Part shown: one piece after another, positions 34,988 to 43,930 of the stretch
How positions within the stretch are numbered: the first letter of the stretch is position 1
How the letters are laid out: the number at the start of each line of letters is the position of its first letter
NCBI GenBank assembly: GCA_951812505.1
Contig: CATOSI010000003.1
Coordinates: 372,001-436,000, forward strand
DNA length: 64,000 nucleotides
Origin: an uncultured Dehalococcoidia bacterium
Lineage (GTDB): Bacteria; Chloroflexota; Dehalococcoidia; Lucifugimonadales; UBA1123
Direction: 5' to 3'
The notes under the pieces: generated by a model
Seen by the model: the letters and a program-made list of their open reading frames with translations, nothing else
What the model was told of the DNA's origin: nothing
The model's database searches: none
Made by a program: the position numbers and the translations under genes

Positions 34988-36781
34988 CTACTCTTCCTCC
35001 AGCCATGTATCCCACAGTACGGGGAACGGGATCGGGTTCCAGTTCTTGACCTCTTTTCTGGAAGCGAGAGGAGGATAGAAGTCACCGATCCTGATCATCG
35101 GCATATCCTCGAACGCGAATGCGTTTATCTCTTCCCAGATCGCGAACTGTTCGTCAGCGGACTTGGCCCGCGCGAACTTATTCATCAGCTCGGTCATCAT
35201 GCCGGATTCGTCCTGGTACCTGTTGAACCAGCCATCCTTCTGTAGGGACGTGTTGGTCAGAGGTCCCAGAACTCTCCCGGTTCCGCTCCACGTGTGGAAC
35301 GCCTCCCACAGTTCGGGATCGGCTCTGCGAGTGCCGAGCGTAGCCCAGTCCATGGGCTGCAGGTCCACGTCGAATCCGAGTTCCGTTAGAACCTCGGCGG
35401 TTACTGCCGCTAGGTCAGGGAGAACCGGCATGTCGAGAGGCTGCATGACGCGAACTTCCATGCCTTCGACCCCTGCTTCGGCGATCAGCGCCTTGGCCGC
35501 TTCAACGTCCTGAACGTTGTAGCGTCCTTCCGATCCGGCATCGGTGTCCCAGCGAGTGAAGCACGCCTGGTAGTTCGTGCACAGGCTCCAGAATTCAGGA
35601 TCGCCGACCGCTGCCGTCAGTGCGCGTTCCATCGGGTACGCCAACTGAAGAGCGCGGCGGACGCGCTTGTCATTGAACGGCGGCTTCAGGTGGTTTAACC
35701 ACACGGCTGTGCCGTTGCCCGGCTTGTTGATGAACAGGTTCAGGTCCGGGTTGTCCTTGATCTGGGGAACGAAGTCCGCCTTGAACTCGTCCAGAGCGTG
35801 TACCTGCCCGACGGTGATCGCAGCGATGCGGGATGCCATGTCCGGTATCTCGATCCACTCGATGGTGTCAACATACACCGTGTGGCCGCCCGCGAGCGCC
35901 GATGTTGGTTCGTCCCGCTTAGCGTAGTCCACCCAGCGCTCCGCTATCCACCTGTCTCCAGGTGCCCAGCTCACGAACTTGAACGGGCCCGTCCCCATTA
36001 CTGTCTGAGAGGACTCCGACTGCGGAAGCGTGTGTATCTCTTCAGGAAGCACGTACGGAGCGAAGCTCTGGTTCGTGTGGATGGAGTCCAGCACCAGCGC
36101 CGTTGGCTCAGTCAGTGTGATGACGATGGAGGAGTCGCCGTCGGCGGTCATGTCCGCGCCGAACTCGCCCAGCAGTCGCTTGTACATTCCTGCCTTCTCT
36201 TTGACCCTGTCGAACGATCCGACGACGTCGGTCGCGTTGACCGCTCTGCCGTCGTGGTACATGAGATCATCGCGCAGGTTGAATCTCCAGGTGAGGCCGT
36301 CGTCGCTTACGTCCCAGTCGCTCACCAGCATCGGCGCGGGGCTGAAGGAATCGTCCAGCTGGAACAGACCCTCCATCGTGTGCCGCGCTACGTGTGCGGT
36401 GACGATCAGTGTTGTCCACTGAGGGTCAACGGACTTCAGGCTGCCCTGCGGAACGATCTTGAGCGAGCCGCCATAGACCGGCATACCGGTCGTGACAGGC
36501 GTCGGAACCGCTGAATAGACTCGCGGTGTGGGTTGCACTACGGGTGCCACCACCGTAGGCATCGCCATCGCTGGCGCGGCCGGAGCCGCGGCTGCTGGAG
36601 CCGCTGGCTGCTGAGGCGCGGCGGGTTGCGCCATCGCTGCTGGCGCTGGCGCCTCCGCTGGCGCGGCCGGAGCCGGAGCCGCAGGAGCCGCCGGCGCGGC
36701 GGAATCATCGCTGCTCGAGCACGCCAGTATAAATACGAGGGCTACTGTGAGCCCAAGTATCGTCCAACTGATTTTCTTCAT
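34988..36781 (-). CDS. ABC substrate-binding lipoprotein, family 5, set 2
   Basis: 597 aa from ATG 36781 (AGGAG upstream). Signal LGLTVALVFILAC with lipid-attachment Cys, then an Ala/Pro/Met/Gln linker of about 70 residues. The mature SBP_bac_5 fold shows GGSLKIVPQGSLKSVDPQW, WRFNLRDDLMYHDGRAV and GTGPFKFVSWAPGDRWIAERW. It is the first gene of the set 2 operon behind a strong promoter. Confidence 0.92.
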   Translation of the reverse strand: MKKISWTILGLTVALVFILACSSSDDSAAPAAPAAPAPAAPAEAPAPAAMAQPAAPQQPAAPAAAAPAAPAMAMPTVVAPVVQPTPRVYSAVPTPVTTGMPVYGGSLKIVPQGSLKSVDPQWTTLIVTAHVARHTMEGLFQLDDSFSPAPMLVSDWDVSDDGLTWRFNLRDDLMYHDGRAVNATDVVGSFDRVKEKAGMYKRLLGEFGADMTADGDSSIVITLTEPTALVLDSIHTNQSFAPYVLPEEIHTLPQSESSQTVMGTGPFKFVSWAPGDRWIAERWVDYAKRDEPTSALAGGHTVYVDTIEWIEIPDMASRIAAITVGQVHALDEFKADFVPQIKDNPDLNLFINKPGNGTAVWLNHLKPPFNDKRVRRALQLAYPMERALTAAVGDPEFWSLCTNYQACFTRWDTDAGSEGRYNVQDVEAAKALIAEAGVEGMEVRVMQPLDMPVLPDLAAVTAEVLTELGFDVDLQPMDWATLGTRRADPELWEAFHTWSGTGRVLGPLTNTSLQKDGWFNRYQDESGMMTELMNKFARAKSADEQFAIWEEINAFAFEDMPMIRIGDFYPPLASRKEVKNWNPIPFPVLWDTWLEEE

Positions 36782-36841
36782 ATCCATTCTCCTAGTATGA
36801 TTGCCGATCTTCCCCTGAACGGTCTCGGCGTAATTCACCGA

Positions 36842-36870
36842 ATTATATGAGTGAAAAATACTTCAGTCAA
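36842..36870 (-). promoter_or_regulatory. Promoter of peptide ABC set 2
   Basis: On the minus strand: TTGACT (36870-36865), a 17-base spacer and a perfect TATAAT (36847-36842), about 60 bases before the SBP start. It is nearly the same promoter as in set 1. Confidence 0.78.
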
Positions 36871-37040
36871 CAATTATCAAATTTCCGACAAGGCCGTATT
36901 GGAGTTGGCAATCAACCCATACCGCCAGGGCAGTCGCATCTAAACTTCGGTCTGTGCATAAACTCAGTTTATAGGTACGGATAGAGCGCTAAGTTCCTGA
37001 AACTGGTGACCTATTCTGGTCTAAACTGGTAACAGTATTT

Positions 37041-37087
37041 TTGGCTAAACTGGTTGAAAACTGGTCTGTGTCAACCAGTTTAGCCAA
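37041..37087. promoter_or_regulatory. 17-bp perfect inverted repeat within CTGGT repeats
   Basis: TTGGCTAAACTGGTTGA (37041-37057) and TCAACCAGTTTAGCCAA (37071-37087) are exact complements around a 13-base loop. CTAAACTGGT also occurs at 37021, and further ACTGGT/TCTGGT units lie at 37004-37067. It may be an operator array, a small RNA hairpin or a mobile-element end. Confidence 0.5.
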
Positions 37088-37266
37088 TTTTCGCCGATCA
37101 TGGGGCACTTCTGGTGTTGACCGCTCGTCTGACATATATATTCATTTATGGTTCTCTCACTTACCGAGTGTACCGTAGGTGTGCAGAGCATGAATAGATC
37201 ATAGCACATAGCAGAACCTTTGTGCCACAGTGTGTGTGGAATCAGATGCGACTGCCCTGCATGTCA

Positions 37267-37344
37267 GGAGACGATCTCAGAAGTGGACTTGCAGCAGCTA
37301 CAAAGCCGCCGGTTCCTGGATTCCCGCCTTCGCGGGAATGACGA
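37267..37344. repeat. Extended R1 repeat unit
   Basis: GGAGACGATCTCAGAAGTGG, a variable part, CAAAGCCGCCGGTTCCTGGA, then TTCCCGCCTTCGCGGGAATG. The same longer unit occurs at 59193-59271, so R1 is at times part of an element of about 78 bp. Confidence 0.65.
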
Positions 37345-37518
37345 TTGGGCGACGGCGACGGACTTTTACAATTGTCTCATGTCAGCGAAATCGGTACTAT
37401 CCTCTGGGCGAAATATGATAATCTGACTTGATGCTGATTTGCCTTGGCTGCTGCTTCAGCTAATGGCGAATACAGCGAGTCCATTATCAAAATCAAATTG
37501 GTGTCTAAGGAGAGAATT

Positions 37519-38973
37519 ATGAATGACGCCAGGTTTTTCATCATAGCCGGACTCTTAGCCGTCTTACTTTTGTCATTGACCGCCTCATGCGGTACTACCG
37601 AGACAGTGGAAGTGCCGGTGGAGAAGGTGGTGACCCAGGAAGTCGTCAAAGAAGTCATGGTCCCGGGCGAGACGGTAGTCGTCGAGAAGGAAGTCGTCAA
37701 GACCGTCGAAGTGCCTGGCGAAACGGTAGTGGTCGAAAAAGAAGTTGTAAAAACCGTCGAAGTGCCCGGTGATACCGTCGTCGTCGAGAAGGAGGTCATG
37801 GTTGAGGTGGAGCGCGACGCTCTGTCTCCCCTGATCGTCGGGAATCTCAACGTGTTCACCGGCTCGCTCGCCGAGTTCGGCCCACCGCTGCGAAATTCCG
37901 TCCAGCTTGCCGCCAGCCACGTCAACCGCGCCGGTGGAGTCGGCGGCGGTTCGATGCTCGTCATCAGCCGCGATACCGCGGTCAACCCCGTGCAGGGCGT
38001 TGACGCCGCAAGAGCTCTTGTTGACGTAGAGGGCGCGGTCGCAATCGTCGGCCCGCTTTCCAGCGGCGTCACCATCGCTGCGGCCCAGTCGGTCACCATA
38101 CCCAAGCAGCGAATCCTCATATCGGGAGCTTCTACCGCCCCGGCCATAACCACCCTGGAGGATGACGACCTGCTGTTCAGGACCACCCCGTCCGACGCCG
38201 CCCAGGGCGCGGTCCTCGCGCGCCTCGCGAACGAGCTGGGCTACGAAACGGTCGGAATCATGTACATCAACAACGCATACGGCGAGGGTCTAGCCGATCA
38301 GTTCGAGCAGAGCTTCGCCGAGTACGGAGGCCAGGTGGTCGCTAAGGTTCCGCACGAGGATACGCAGCCCACCTACGCCTCGGAACTCGAAAAAGCCACC
38401 GAAGGGAACCCGGACGCGCTCGCCGTGATGAGCTACACCGGGCAGTCCAGGGTTTACGTGCGCGAGGCGCTCGAAGGAGGCTACGCCGACACCTTCCTGT
38501 TCGTGGATGGCGTCAAGGGTTCGGAGTGGATAGACGAAATAGATGCCTGGGACGAGCTTGACGGAACGCTGGGCACCGCGCCCGGCAGCGAGGGCAACCC
38601 CGCCCTGAGCATATTCGAGACGTCCTATGAAGAAACATACGGCTTTCCGGTGTCCCACCCCTTCATGGCCGAACACTACGATGCCACCGTGCTCATAGCG
38701 CTCGCCGCGGCCAAGGCTGGCAGCACCACCGACTCCGCCGCCATACGCGACGCGCTCCGGTTCGTCGCCAACGCCCCGGGCGAGGTCGTCGGCCCCGGAC
38801 GCGACGGGATAGCCCGCGCCCTCCGCCTCATCGCCGAGGGCAAGGACGTAAACTACGAAGGCGCGGGCGGTATAGTGGACTTCGACGAGAATGGAGATGT
38901 CTTCGGCACAATCGAAATCTGGCAGGTCAAGGACGGCGAAATCCAGTCCACCGGCAGGTTCGAGCTCCCCTAA
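37519..38973 (+). CDS. Branched-chain amino acid-type ABC substrate-binding lipoprotein
   Basis: 484 aa from ATG 37519 (AAGGAGAG upstream). Signal LLLSLTASC lipobox, Cys 24. Residues 31-98 form an unusual charged linker of 17-residue repeats (VPGETVVVEKEVVKTVE at 48-64, 65-81 and a variant at 82-98). The rest is a Leu/Ile/Val-binding periplasmic fold: LIVGNLNVFTGSLAEFGPPLRN, AIVGPLSSGVTIAAAQSV, ISGASTAPAITTL, RTTPSDAAQGAVLARLA and TVGIMYINNAYGEGLADQF. It presumably feeds the LivMHFG-like genes that converge on it from 42.6 kb. Confidence 0.9.
   Translation: MNDARFFIIAGLLAVLLLSLTASCGTTETVEVPVEKVVTQEVVKEVMVPGETVVVEKEVVKTVEVPGETVVVEKEVVKTVEVPGDTVVVEKEVMVEVERDALSPLIVGNLNVFTGSLAEFGPPLRNSVQLAASHVNRAGGVGGGSMLVISRDTAVNPVQGVDAARALVDVEGAVAIVGPLSSGVTIAAAQSVTIPKQRILISGASTAPAITTLEDDDLLFRTTPSDAAQGAVLARLANELGYETVGIMYINNAYGEGLADQFEQSFAEYGGQVVAKVPHEDTQPTYASELEKATEGNPDALAVMSYTGQSRVYVREALEGGYADTFLFVDGVKGSEWIDEIDAWDELDGTLGTAPGSEGNPALSIFETSYEETYGFPVSHPFMAEHYDATVLIALAAAKAGSTTDSAAIRDALRFVANAPGEVVGPGRDGIARALRLIAEGKDVNYEGAGGIVDFDENGDVFGTIEIWQVKDGEIQSTGRFELP
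37660..37812 (+). repeat. Three tandem 51-bp coding repeats
   Basis: Three consecutive 51-base units encode the 17-residue linker repeat of the SBP. Units 1 and 2 give identical protein; unit 3 has diverged (GDT for GET, MVEVE at the end). A degenerate earlier unit precedes them. Codon choice differs between units, so the duplications are not recent. Confidence 0.75.
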
Positions 38974-38986
38974 CCCCAGCCACACA

Positions 38987-39013
38987 TAGGGGCAGCCCTC
39001 ATGGTTGCCCCTA
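38987..39013. terminator. Bidirectional hairpin between convergent genes (R3 copy)
   Basis: TAGGGGCA (38987-38994) and TGCCCCTA (39006-39013) form a perfect 8-bp stem. It lies between the stop codons of the SBP gene and the convergent LivM-like gene. It belongs to the dispersed R3 class. Confidence 0.6.
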
Positions 39014-39024
39014 TTCCCTCTCCC

Positions 39025-40011
39025 TCAGGCGGATGACGATCCCCGCGCCCTCCTTCGAACCTCCCCCAGCAGCCCATTCGGACGCGCCAGCATCACCGCG
39101 ACTATCAGAACCCCAATCATGAAGAAGCGGAAGTTCGGGTCAGAGAACACGCCCGGCAGGAACTGCGTCCCCGTCCATATCCCCCACACCACGAACGCCC
39201 CCACGATAGCCCCAAGGTTATTGCCGGTGCCGCCGACCATGAGCATCGCCCAGATCACGAACGTGGCCAGCAGCGGATCGAAAGTGGCAGGCGCGAGGAA
39301 CCGGATGTGGTGGGCATAGAGCGCGCCGCCAATGCCCATTATCACCGCTCCAAGAACGAAAGACTGGAGCTTGAAATTGAACACGTCCTTGCCGCTTGCC
39401 TCGGCCGCGACCTCGTCCTCCCGTATCGCCTTCAGCACCCGGCCCCAGGGCGAACTCACCGCCCGCTGCACAGCCAGGAACAGTACGACCAGTACGACGA
39501 GTACCACGACAAGGTAGAGGTAATCGTACTGGTCCGGCGCTATCCGGTCGCCCAGAAATTCCGGGATGCGATAGAGACCCTTCGAGCCGTTCGCCACCCA
39601 CTTCTCGTTCAGGAAGAACAGGCGCACCGCCTCCGCTATTCCGAGCGTTGCGATGGCCAGGTAGTCGTCATTCAGCCTTAGCGTCACATATCCTATGACC
39701 AACGCGATCACCGCACACGCCAGTCCAGCGCCGCCTAGCGCGAGGACGAACCACAGGTCAATACCCATGTCCAGAAAGCCGGTCTGCGACCAGTTGCCCC
39801 CGAAGACGAAGTCCTCGAACTGCGCCGAGTCGGGCGGAGGAGTAGTGAGCAGCGCCGACGTATAAGCGCCGACCGCGAAGAATCCCGCTATCCCGATGTT
39901 GAACAGGCCTGTGTATCCCCAGTGAACGTTCAACCCCAGCGCGAATATCGAATATATCCCCGCCATGATGACGAAGCCCACCGCATAGTTCGCGACGCCG
40001 ATCAATTCCAC
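39025..40011 (-). CDS. livM: Branched-chain amino acid-type ABC permease, LivM-like
   Basis: 328 aa from GTG 40011, preceded by GAGGAGG. Hydrophobic permease with about eight to nine helices; GLNVHWGYTGLFNIGIAGFFAVGAY and the EAA-like loop ALREDEVAAEASGKDVFNFK-type segment (AIREDEVAAEASGKD) mark LivM. It starts 13 bases after the LivH-like gene. It is the last gene of the G-F-H-M operon. Confidence 0.88.
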   Translation of the reverse strand: MELIGVANYAVGFVIMAGIYSIFALGLNVHWGYTGLFNIGIAGFFAVGAYTSALLTTPPPDSAQFEDFVFGGNWSQTGFLDMGIDLWFVLALGGAGLACAVIALVIGYVTLRLNDDYLAIATLGIAEAVRLFFLNEKWVANGSKGLYRIPEFLGDRIAPDQYDYLYLVVVLVVLVVLFLAVQRAVSSPWGRVLKAIREDEVAAEASGKDVFNFKLQSFVLGAVIMGIGGALYAHHIRFLAPATFDPLLATFVIWAMLMVGGTGNNLGAIVGAFVVWGIWTGTQFLPGVFSDPNFRFFMIGVLIVAVMLARPNGLLGEVRRRARGSSSA

Positions 40012-40024
40012 GCCAGCGTCCTCC

Positions 40025-41053
40025 TCACTGCGAGCCTCCGAACAGCCCCCTCGGTCTCGCGAGCAGCATCGCAATCATAATCCCGAAGGCCACCGCCGGC
40101 TTGTAACTCGGGTTTATCCACTGGGTGGACACCTCCATCGTCACCCCTATCACGAACGCCCCGACCAGCGCACCATACGGATTTCCGATGCCTCCGAGGA
40201 TCACCGCCGCGAACAGCGGAATCAGGAACTTCCACCCCATTATCGGAAGCATCTGCGCCTGCGACACAGACAGCAGAATTCCGGCAATCGCCGCCATGCC
40301 GCCCCCGATGGCCCATGTCCACCAGATCACCTGCTGCGTATTGATTCCGGTGACGCGAGCAAGATCCGGGTTGTCCGCCGTCGCCCTCATCGCCTTGCCC
40401 ATCTTGGTGTGCGTCAGTATCACATAGATTCCGGCCACCAGCGCGACCGCCGCTATCCCTATGAATACGCTGTCCGGCGGCACCCGAACGTCCATCGGCA
40501 GCCTGAAAACCTGTCGCGACTCCCTCGGAAAGGCCTGCGCGTCCGTCGTCCAGATGATCTGCACCAGGCCGCGCAGCGCGATAGCCACCCCGAGCGACGC
40601 CATCGAAAGCATCACCACGTTGACCCCGCGATTCCGCAGCCGACGGTATATGCCTATGTCCAGCAGAATTGAGCCGCCCGCGACTATCGCCGCGCCGATT
40701 GGCAGAGCGATTAGCAGAGGGTATCCAAACGTGAACGGCCCCAGGCCAACCCCCTCCAGTCCCAGCGGCTCCAGCACACTCTCGACGATGAAGAACGTCA
40801 CATACGCGCCCATCATCATGTAGTCGCCGTGCGCCACGTTCGCAAACTTCAGTATCCCGAAGATCAGCGACAGTCCGATTGCCCCCAACGCAATGATCGC
40901 CGCCAGGAACAGCCCGTTCACCACAAGCGACATCTTCACGCCCGGCAGCGCTCCGGCCACAAGCACGACCGCCGCGATCATGGCCGTCGTATGCCACGGC
41001 GTCCATTCGGTCCTGAACCAGGCGACTCCCTGGCTAATCGTAGTCATAGACAC
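40025..41053 (-). CDS. livH: Branched-chain amino acid-type ABC permease, LivH-like
   Basis: 342 aa. IALGAIGLSLIFGILKFANVAHGDYMMMGAY is the LivH signature region, cut here for length; MGKAMRATADNPDLARVTGIN is the ATPase-contact loop. It carries an additional N-terminal hydrophobic helix (about 25-45). It is separated from the upstream ATPase gene by about 107 bases that contain an R1 repeat. Confidence 0.88.
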   Translation of the reverse strand: MSMTTISQGVAWFRTEWTPWHTTAMIAAVVLVAGALPGVKMSLVVNGLFLAAIIALGAIGLSLIFGILKFANVAHGDYMMMGAYVTFFIVESVLEPLGLEGVGLGPFTFGYPLLIALPIGAAIVAGGSILLDIGIYRRLRNRGVNVVMLSMASLGVAIALRGLVQIIWTTDAQAFPRESRQVFRLPMDVRVPPDSVFIGIAAVALVAGIYVILTHTKMGKAMRATADNPDLARVTGINTQQVIWWTWAIGGGMAAIAGILLSVSQAQMLPIMGWKFLIPLFAAVILGGIGNPYGALVGAFVIGVTMEVSTQWINPSYKPAVAFGIMIAMLLARPRGLFGGSQ

Positions 41054-41057
41054 CTCT

Positions 41058-41095
41058 CGTCATTCCCGTGAAAACGGGAATCCAGGGGCGGGGGC
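41058..41095. repeat. R1 palindromic repeat inside the liv operon
   Basis: CGTCATTCCCGTGAAAACGG then GAATCCAGGGGCGGGGGC. It lies between the LivF-like and LivH-like genes, just before the LivH start, so it is transcribed and could alter message stability. Confidence 0.7.
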
Positions 41096-41160
41096 GCGCT
41101 CATAAGTGCCAAGTCCTGACGGATGCTGTACTAGAGTTGGTTCTCAACCCTTCCCCAACA

Positions 41161-41865
41161 CTATCCACCCAGGTACAGCCGAGCAATCTCTGGATTGTCC
41201 AGCAATGCGGGGCCCCTGTCCTCCAGCCTGTTCTCTCCCGCGGAAAGCACATATCCTCTGTCCGACATGCTCAACGCCTCTCTGGCGTTTTGCTCCACGA
41301 GAAGAATGGATACCCCCATCCGGTTGATCCCCCTTATGCGTTCGAAGACCGAACCCATCATCAGCGGCGACAGCCCAGCCGACGGTTCGTCCAGCAGCAG
41401 CATCACAGGGTCCAGCATGAGCGCCCGCGCTATCGCCAGCATCTGCCGCTGTCCCCCCGAAAGACTGCCCGCGTTCCGATTTGGGCGGTCCGCAAGGTCC
41501 GGGAAGATGTCGAACATCTCCTCGATTCGCCCTCTGTAATCGTCCTTGCGTATGAACGCCCCCATATCGAGATTCTCGCGTATCGTCAGCGACGGAAACA
41601 CGTTCGCCGTCTGCGGAACATAGCACAGCCCGTTTCTCACGATCTGCTCCGGCGGCAGGTTGGCTATCTCCTCGCCCCTGAACGTTACGCTGCCCGATCC
41701 GATGTTCACCAGCCCTACTATGGACTTCATGACCGTGGATTTCCCGCAGCCGTTCGGCCCGATGATAGTGACTATCTCTCCCGCGTCCACCGATACGGAG
41801 ACGCCGTGAAGGATTTCCGTCTCGCCATATCCGGCCACTACGTCCCGGGCTTCAAGCAGCGCCAC
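41161..41865 (-). CDS. livF: Branched-chain amino acid-type ABC ATPase, LivF-like
   Basis: 234 aa. Walker A GPNGCGKST, signature LSGGQRQMLAIARAL, Walker B VMLLLDEPSAGLSP. VPQTANVFPSLTIRENLDMG is typical for LivF. Its start overlaps the 3' end of the LivG-like gene by 14 bases. Confidence 0.92.
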   Translation of the reverse strand: MALLEARDVVAGYGETEILHGVSVSVDAGEIVTIIGPNGCGKSTVMKSIVGLVNIGSGSVTFRGEEIANLPPEQIVRNGLCYVPQTANVFPSLTIRENLDMGAFIRKDDYRGRIEEMFDIFPDLADRPNRNAGSLSGGQRQMLAIARALMLDPVMLLLDEPSAGLSPLMMGSVFERIRGINRMGVSILLVEQNAREALSMSDRGYVLSAGENRLEDRGPALLDNPEIARLYLGG

Positions 41866-42640
41866 CGATCACCCCTCCCAGGTAAACATCCAGCACCTGC
41901 GGGTCGCTCTGTACCTCTCGCGGTGTTCCCTCGGCGATGACAGACCCGCTCGCCATGACGATCACCGGGTCGCAGAGCCGCGCCACCAGTTCCATGTCGT
42001 GCTCTATCAGCATGAAGGTTACGCCTCGCTCCTCGCAGGCGCGTCTGATGTCCGCCGCCAGGTCCCCCAGCAGTGTGCGATTGATGCCCGCCGCTGGCTC
42101 GTCCAGCAGCACCATCTTCGGCTCCGCCATCAGCGTTCGCGCAAGCTCCAGCAGCTTCTTCTGTCCGGTAGATAGGTTGCCCGCGTACTCGTCCGAAAGG
42201 TGCGAAAGCCTTACGAATTCCAGCGTATCCATCGCCCGGTCCTCGATCTCGCGTTCCTGCCTCGACACCCGCCACGGCGTCAGCCAGGACGCCCAGAGAC
42301 GCTCCCCCGTCTGGCGAGCCGGGACCACCATCAGATTCTCCAGCACCGTCATCCCCTTCATCTCTCTTGGAATCTGGAATGTCCGCATCAGGCCGCGGGC
42401 GAACGTCTGGTGCATCTTCATGCCCTGGATTTCGACCCCGTCGAATACGATACGACCCTCCGAGAGCGGAATCGCGCCCGAAATGAGGTTGAACAGAGTG
42501 GTCTTGCCCGCGCCGTTCGGTCCGATCAGACCCGTTATCGTGCCGGGCTTCACGTCGAGCGTGCAATTATCTACGGCCCGGACGCCGCCAAAGTCCTTGA
42601 CTGCATCCCGCACCTGGAGAAGTGGACTGGTTTCGGACAA
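41852..42640 (-). CDS. livG: Branched-chain amino acid-type ABC ATPase, LivG-like
   Basis: 262 aa. Walker A GPNGAGKTTLFNLISG, signature LSTGQKKLLELARTL, Walker B MVLLDEPAAGINRT. ARGLMRTFQIPREMKGMTVLENLMV is the LivG region. The start is TTG at 42640 with CAGGAGAT upstream. First gene of the operon; it is divergent from the E1 alpha gene. Confidence 0.92.
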   Translation of the reverse strand: MSETSPLLQVRDAVKDFGGVRAVDNCTLDVKPGTITGLIGPNGAGKTTLFNLISGAIPLSEGRIVFDGVEIQGMKMHQTFARGLMRTFQIPREMKGMTVLENLMVVPARQTGERLWASWLTPWRVSRQEREIEDRAMDTLEFVRLSHLSDEYAGNLSTGQKKLLELARTLMAEPKMVLLDEPAAGINRTLLGDLAADIRRACEERGVTFMLIEHDMELVARLCDPVIVMASGSVIAEGTPREVQSDPQVLDVYLGGVIGGAA

Positions 42641-42885
42641 GTAAATCTCCTGTCGGACATCCGCTTACTGGGGATAAGTGCGACGCAAGTATATAACATC
42701 GGCCAGAACGTCGTGATGCGGACCGGCGACCCCTCTCCCCACCTGTTGTCAGCACACAACCCTTCGTAATAAGATGCAACAGAGGCGGGCGGACACGATT
42801 CCATGAATCACGTGCCTGCCCATGGTCGCCGGAAGTATGAACACCGCGGCTTCTTGCGAAGACCGCCCAATCAGTGGAGGCTAAA

Positions 42886-43878
42886 GTGGACGAAGAACGA
42901 GACCTTTACATGATGATGCTCCGGCGGATGATGCTGATCCGGGAGTTCGAGGAGAACGTCAAGCAGCTCGTCCAGCGGGGCGAGCTCGTGGGCATGGCCC
43001 ACTGCTACATCGGCGAGGAAGCCGTGGCGGTTGGCGCTTGCGCAGCCCTGCGCGACGACGACTACATCACCGGCAACCATCGCTCACACGGCCACCCCAT
43101 ATCCAAGGGCGGCGACGTCCGCCGCGCCATGGCCGAACTGCTCGGCAAGGCTACCGGATACTGCAAGGGCAAGGGCGGCTCCATGCACCTCGCCGACTTC
43201 GACATCGGCATCCTTGGCGAGTCCGGTATCGTCGCGTCCGCCCTGCCGGTCGCCGTTGGCGCCGCTATGGGCAGCAAGATGCAGGGCAACGACCGCGTTG
43301 TCGTCGCATTCTTCGGCGACGGCGCCAGCAACCAGGGCGCCTGCCACGAGGCGATGAACCTGGCCTCCATTTGGAAGCTGCCCGTCATCTTCCTGTGCGA
43401 GAACAACCAGTATGCCGTAACCACCAGCTTCAGAGAATCCGTCGCCGTCGAGAACATATCCGACCGCGCCTACGCCTACGACATGCCCGGCGTGCTGGTA
43501 GATGGGCAGGACGCGATGGCCATGTACGAGGCCACCACCGAGGCCGTCAGGCGCGCCCGCGCCGGCGAGGGCCCCACGCTGATAGAGGCCCGCACCTACC
43601 GCTACGAGGACCACTCCGAGGGCCTCGTCCGCATCCTGCGGGAGTCGTATCGCACCGACGAAGAGGTCGAAAGGTGGCGTGAGCGCGATCCCATCGATGT
43701 CCACTCCCGCTGGCTCATAGAGCAGGAGATAGCCTCGCCGGAAGAGGTCGAGGCTGTCCGCGAGGATGTAGCCGAGACCATAGCCGAAGCGCTCCAGTTC
43801 GCCCGCGAGAGCCCCTACCCTGAAATTGACGACCTTTTCACCGACATGTTCGCCGACCCGCTGCCCGTTTACAACTAA
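42886..43878 (+). CDS. 2-oxoacid (pyruvate/acetoin) dehydrogenase E1, alpha subunit
   Basis: 330 aa from GTG 42886, with GGAGG 5 bases upstream; a GTG at 42874 is less likely. Thiamine diphosphate-binding motif FFGDGASNQGACHEAMN ... CENNQYA. RSHGHPISKGGDVRRAMAEL and GKGGSMHLADF are typical of acetoin/pyruvate E1 alpha. The enzyme decarboxylates a 2-oxoacid and passes the acyl group to E2. It is the first of three genes for the complex. An E3 gene is not present. Acetoin versus pyruvate specificity is open. Confidence 0.9.
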   Translation: MDEERDLYMMMLRRMMLIREFEENVKQLVQRGELVGMAHCYIGEEAVAVGACAALRDDDYITGNHRSHGHPISKGGDVRRAMAELLGKATGYCKGKGGSMHLADFDIGILGESGIVASALPVAVGAAMGSKMQGNDRVVVAFFGDGASNQGACHEAMNLASIWKLPVIFLCENNQYAVTTSFRESVAVENISDRAYAYDMPGVLVDGQDAMAMYEATTEAVRRARAGEGPTLIEARTYRYEDHSEGLVRILRESYRTDEEVERWRERDPIDVHSRWLIEQEIASPEEVEAVREDVAETIAEALQFARESPYPEIDDLFTDMFADPLPVYN

Positions 43879-43930
43879 GAAACCGTCTCAAATCCTATCG
43901 CTGTGAACGAACGATAAGGTCTGGATGGCC

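Larger units (their letters stand above)
36871..37518. other. Divergent intergenic region between two transporter operons
   Basis: About 650 bases with no supported gene. It contains a block of CTGGT direct repeats with a 17-bp inverted repeat (37041-37087) and an extended R1 element (37267-37344). It probably holds control elements for the branched-chain-type SBP gene. Confidence 0.5.

Noticed and set aside
37660..37812. Tandem repeats as a minisatellite outside genes
   Set aside because: They are 51-bp in-frame units of the SBP linker with divergent codons.
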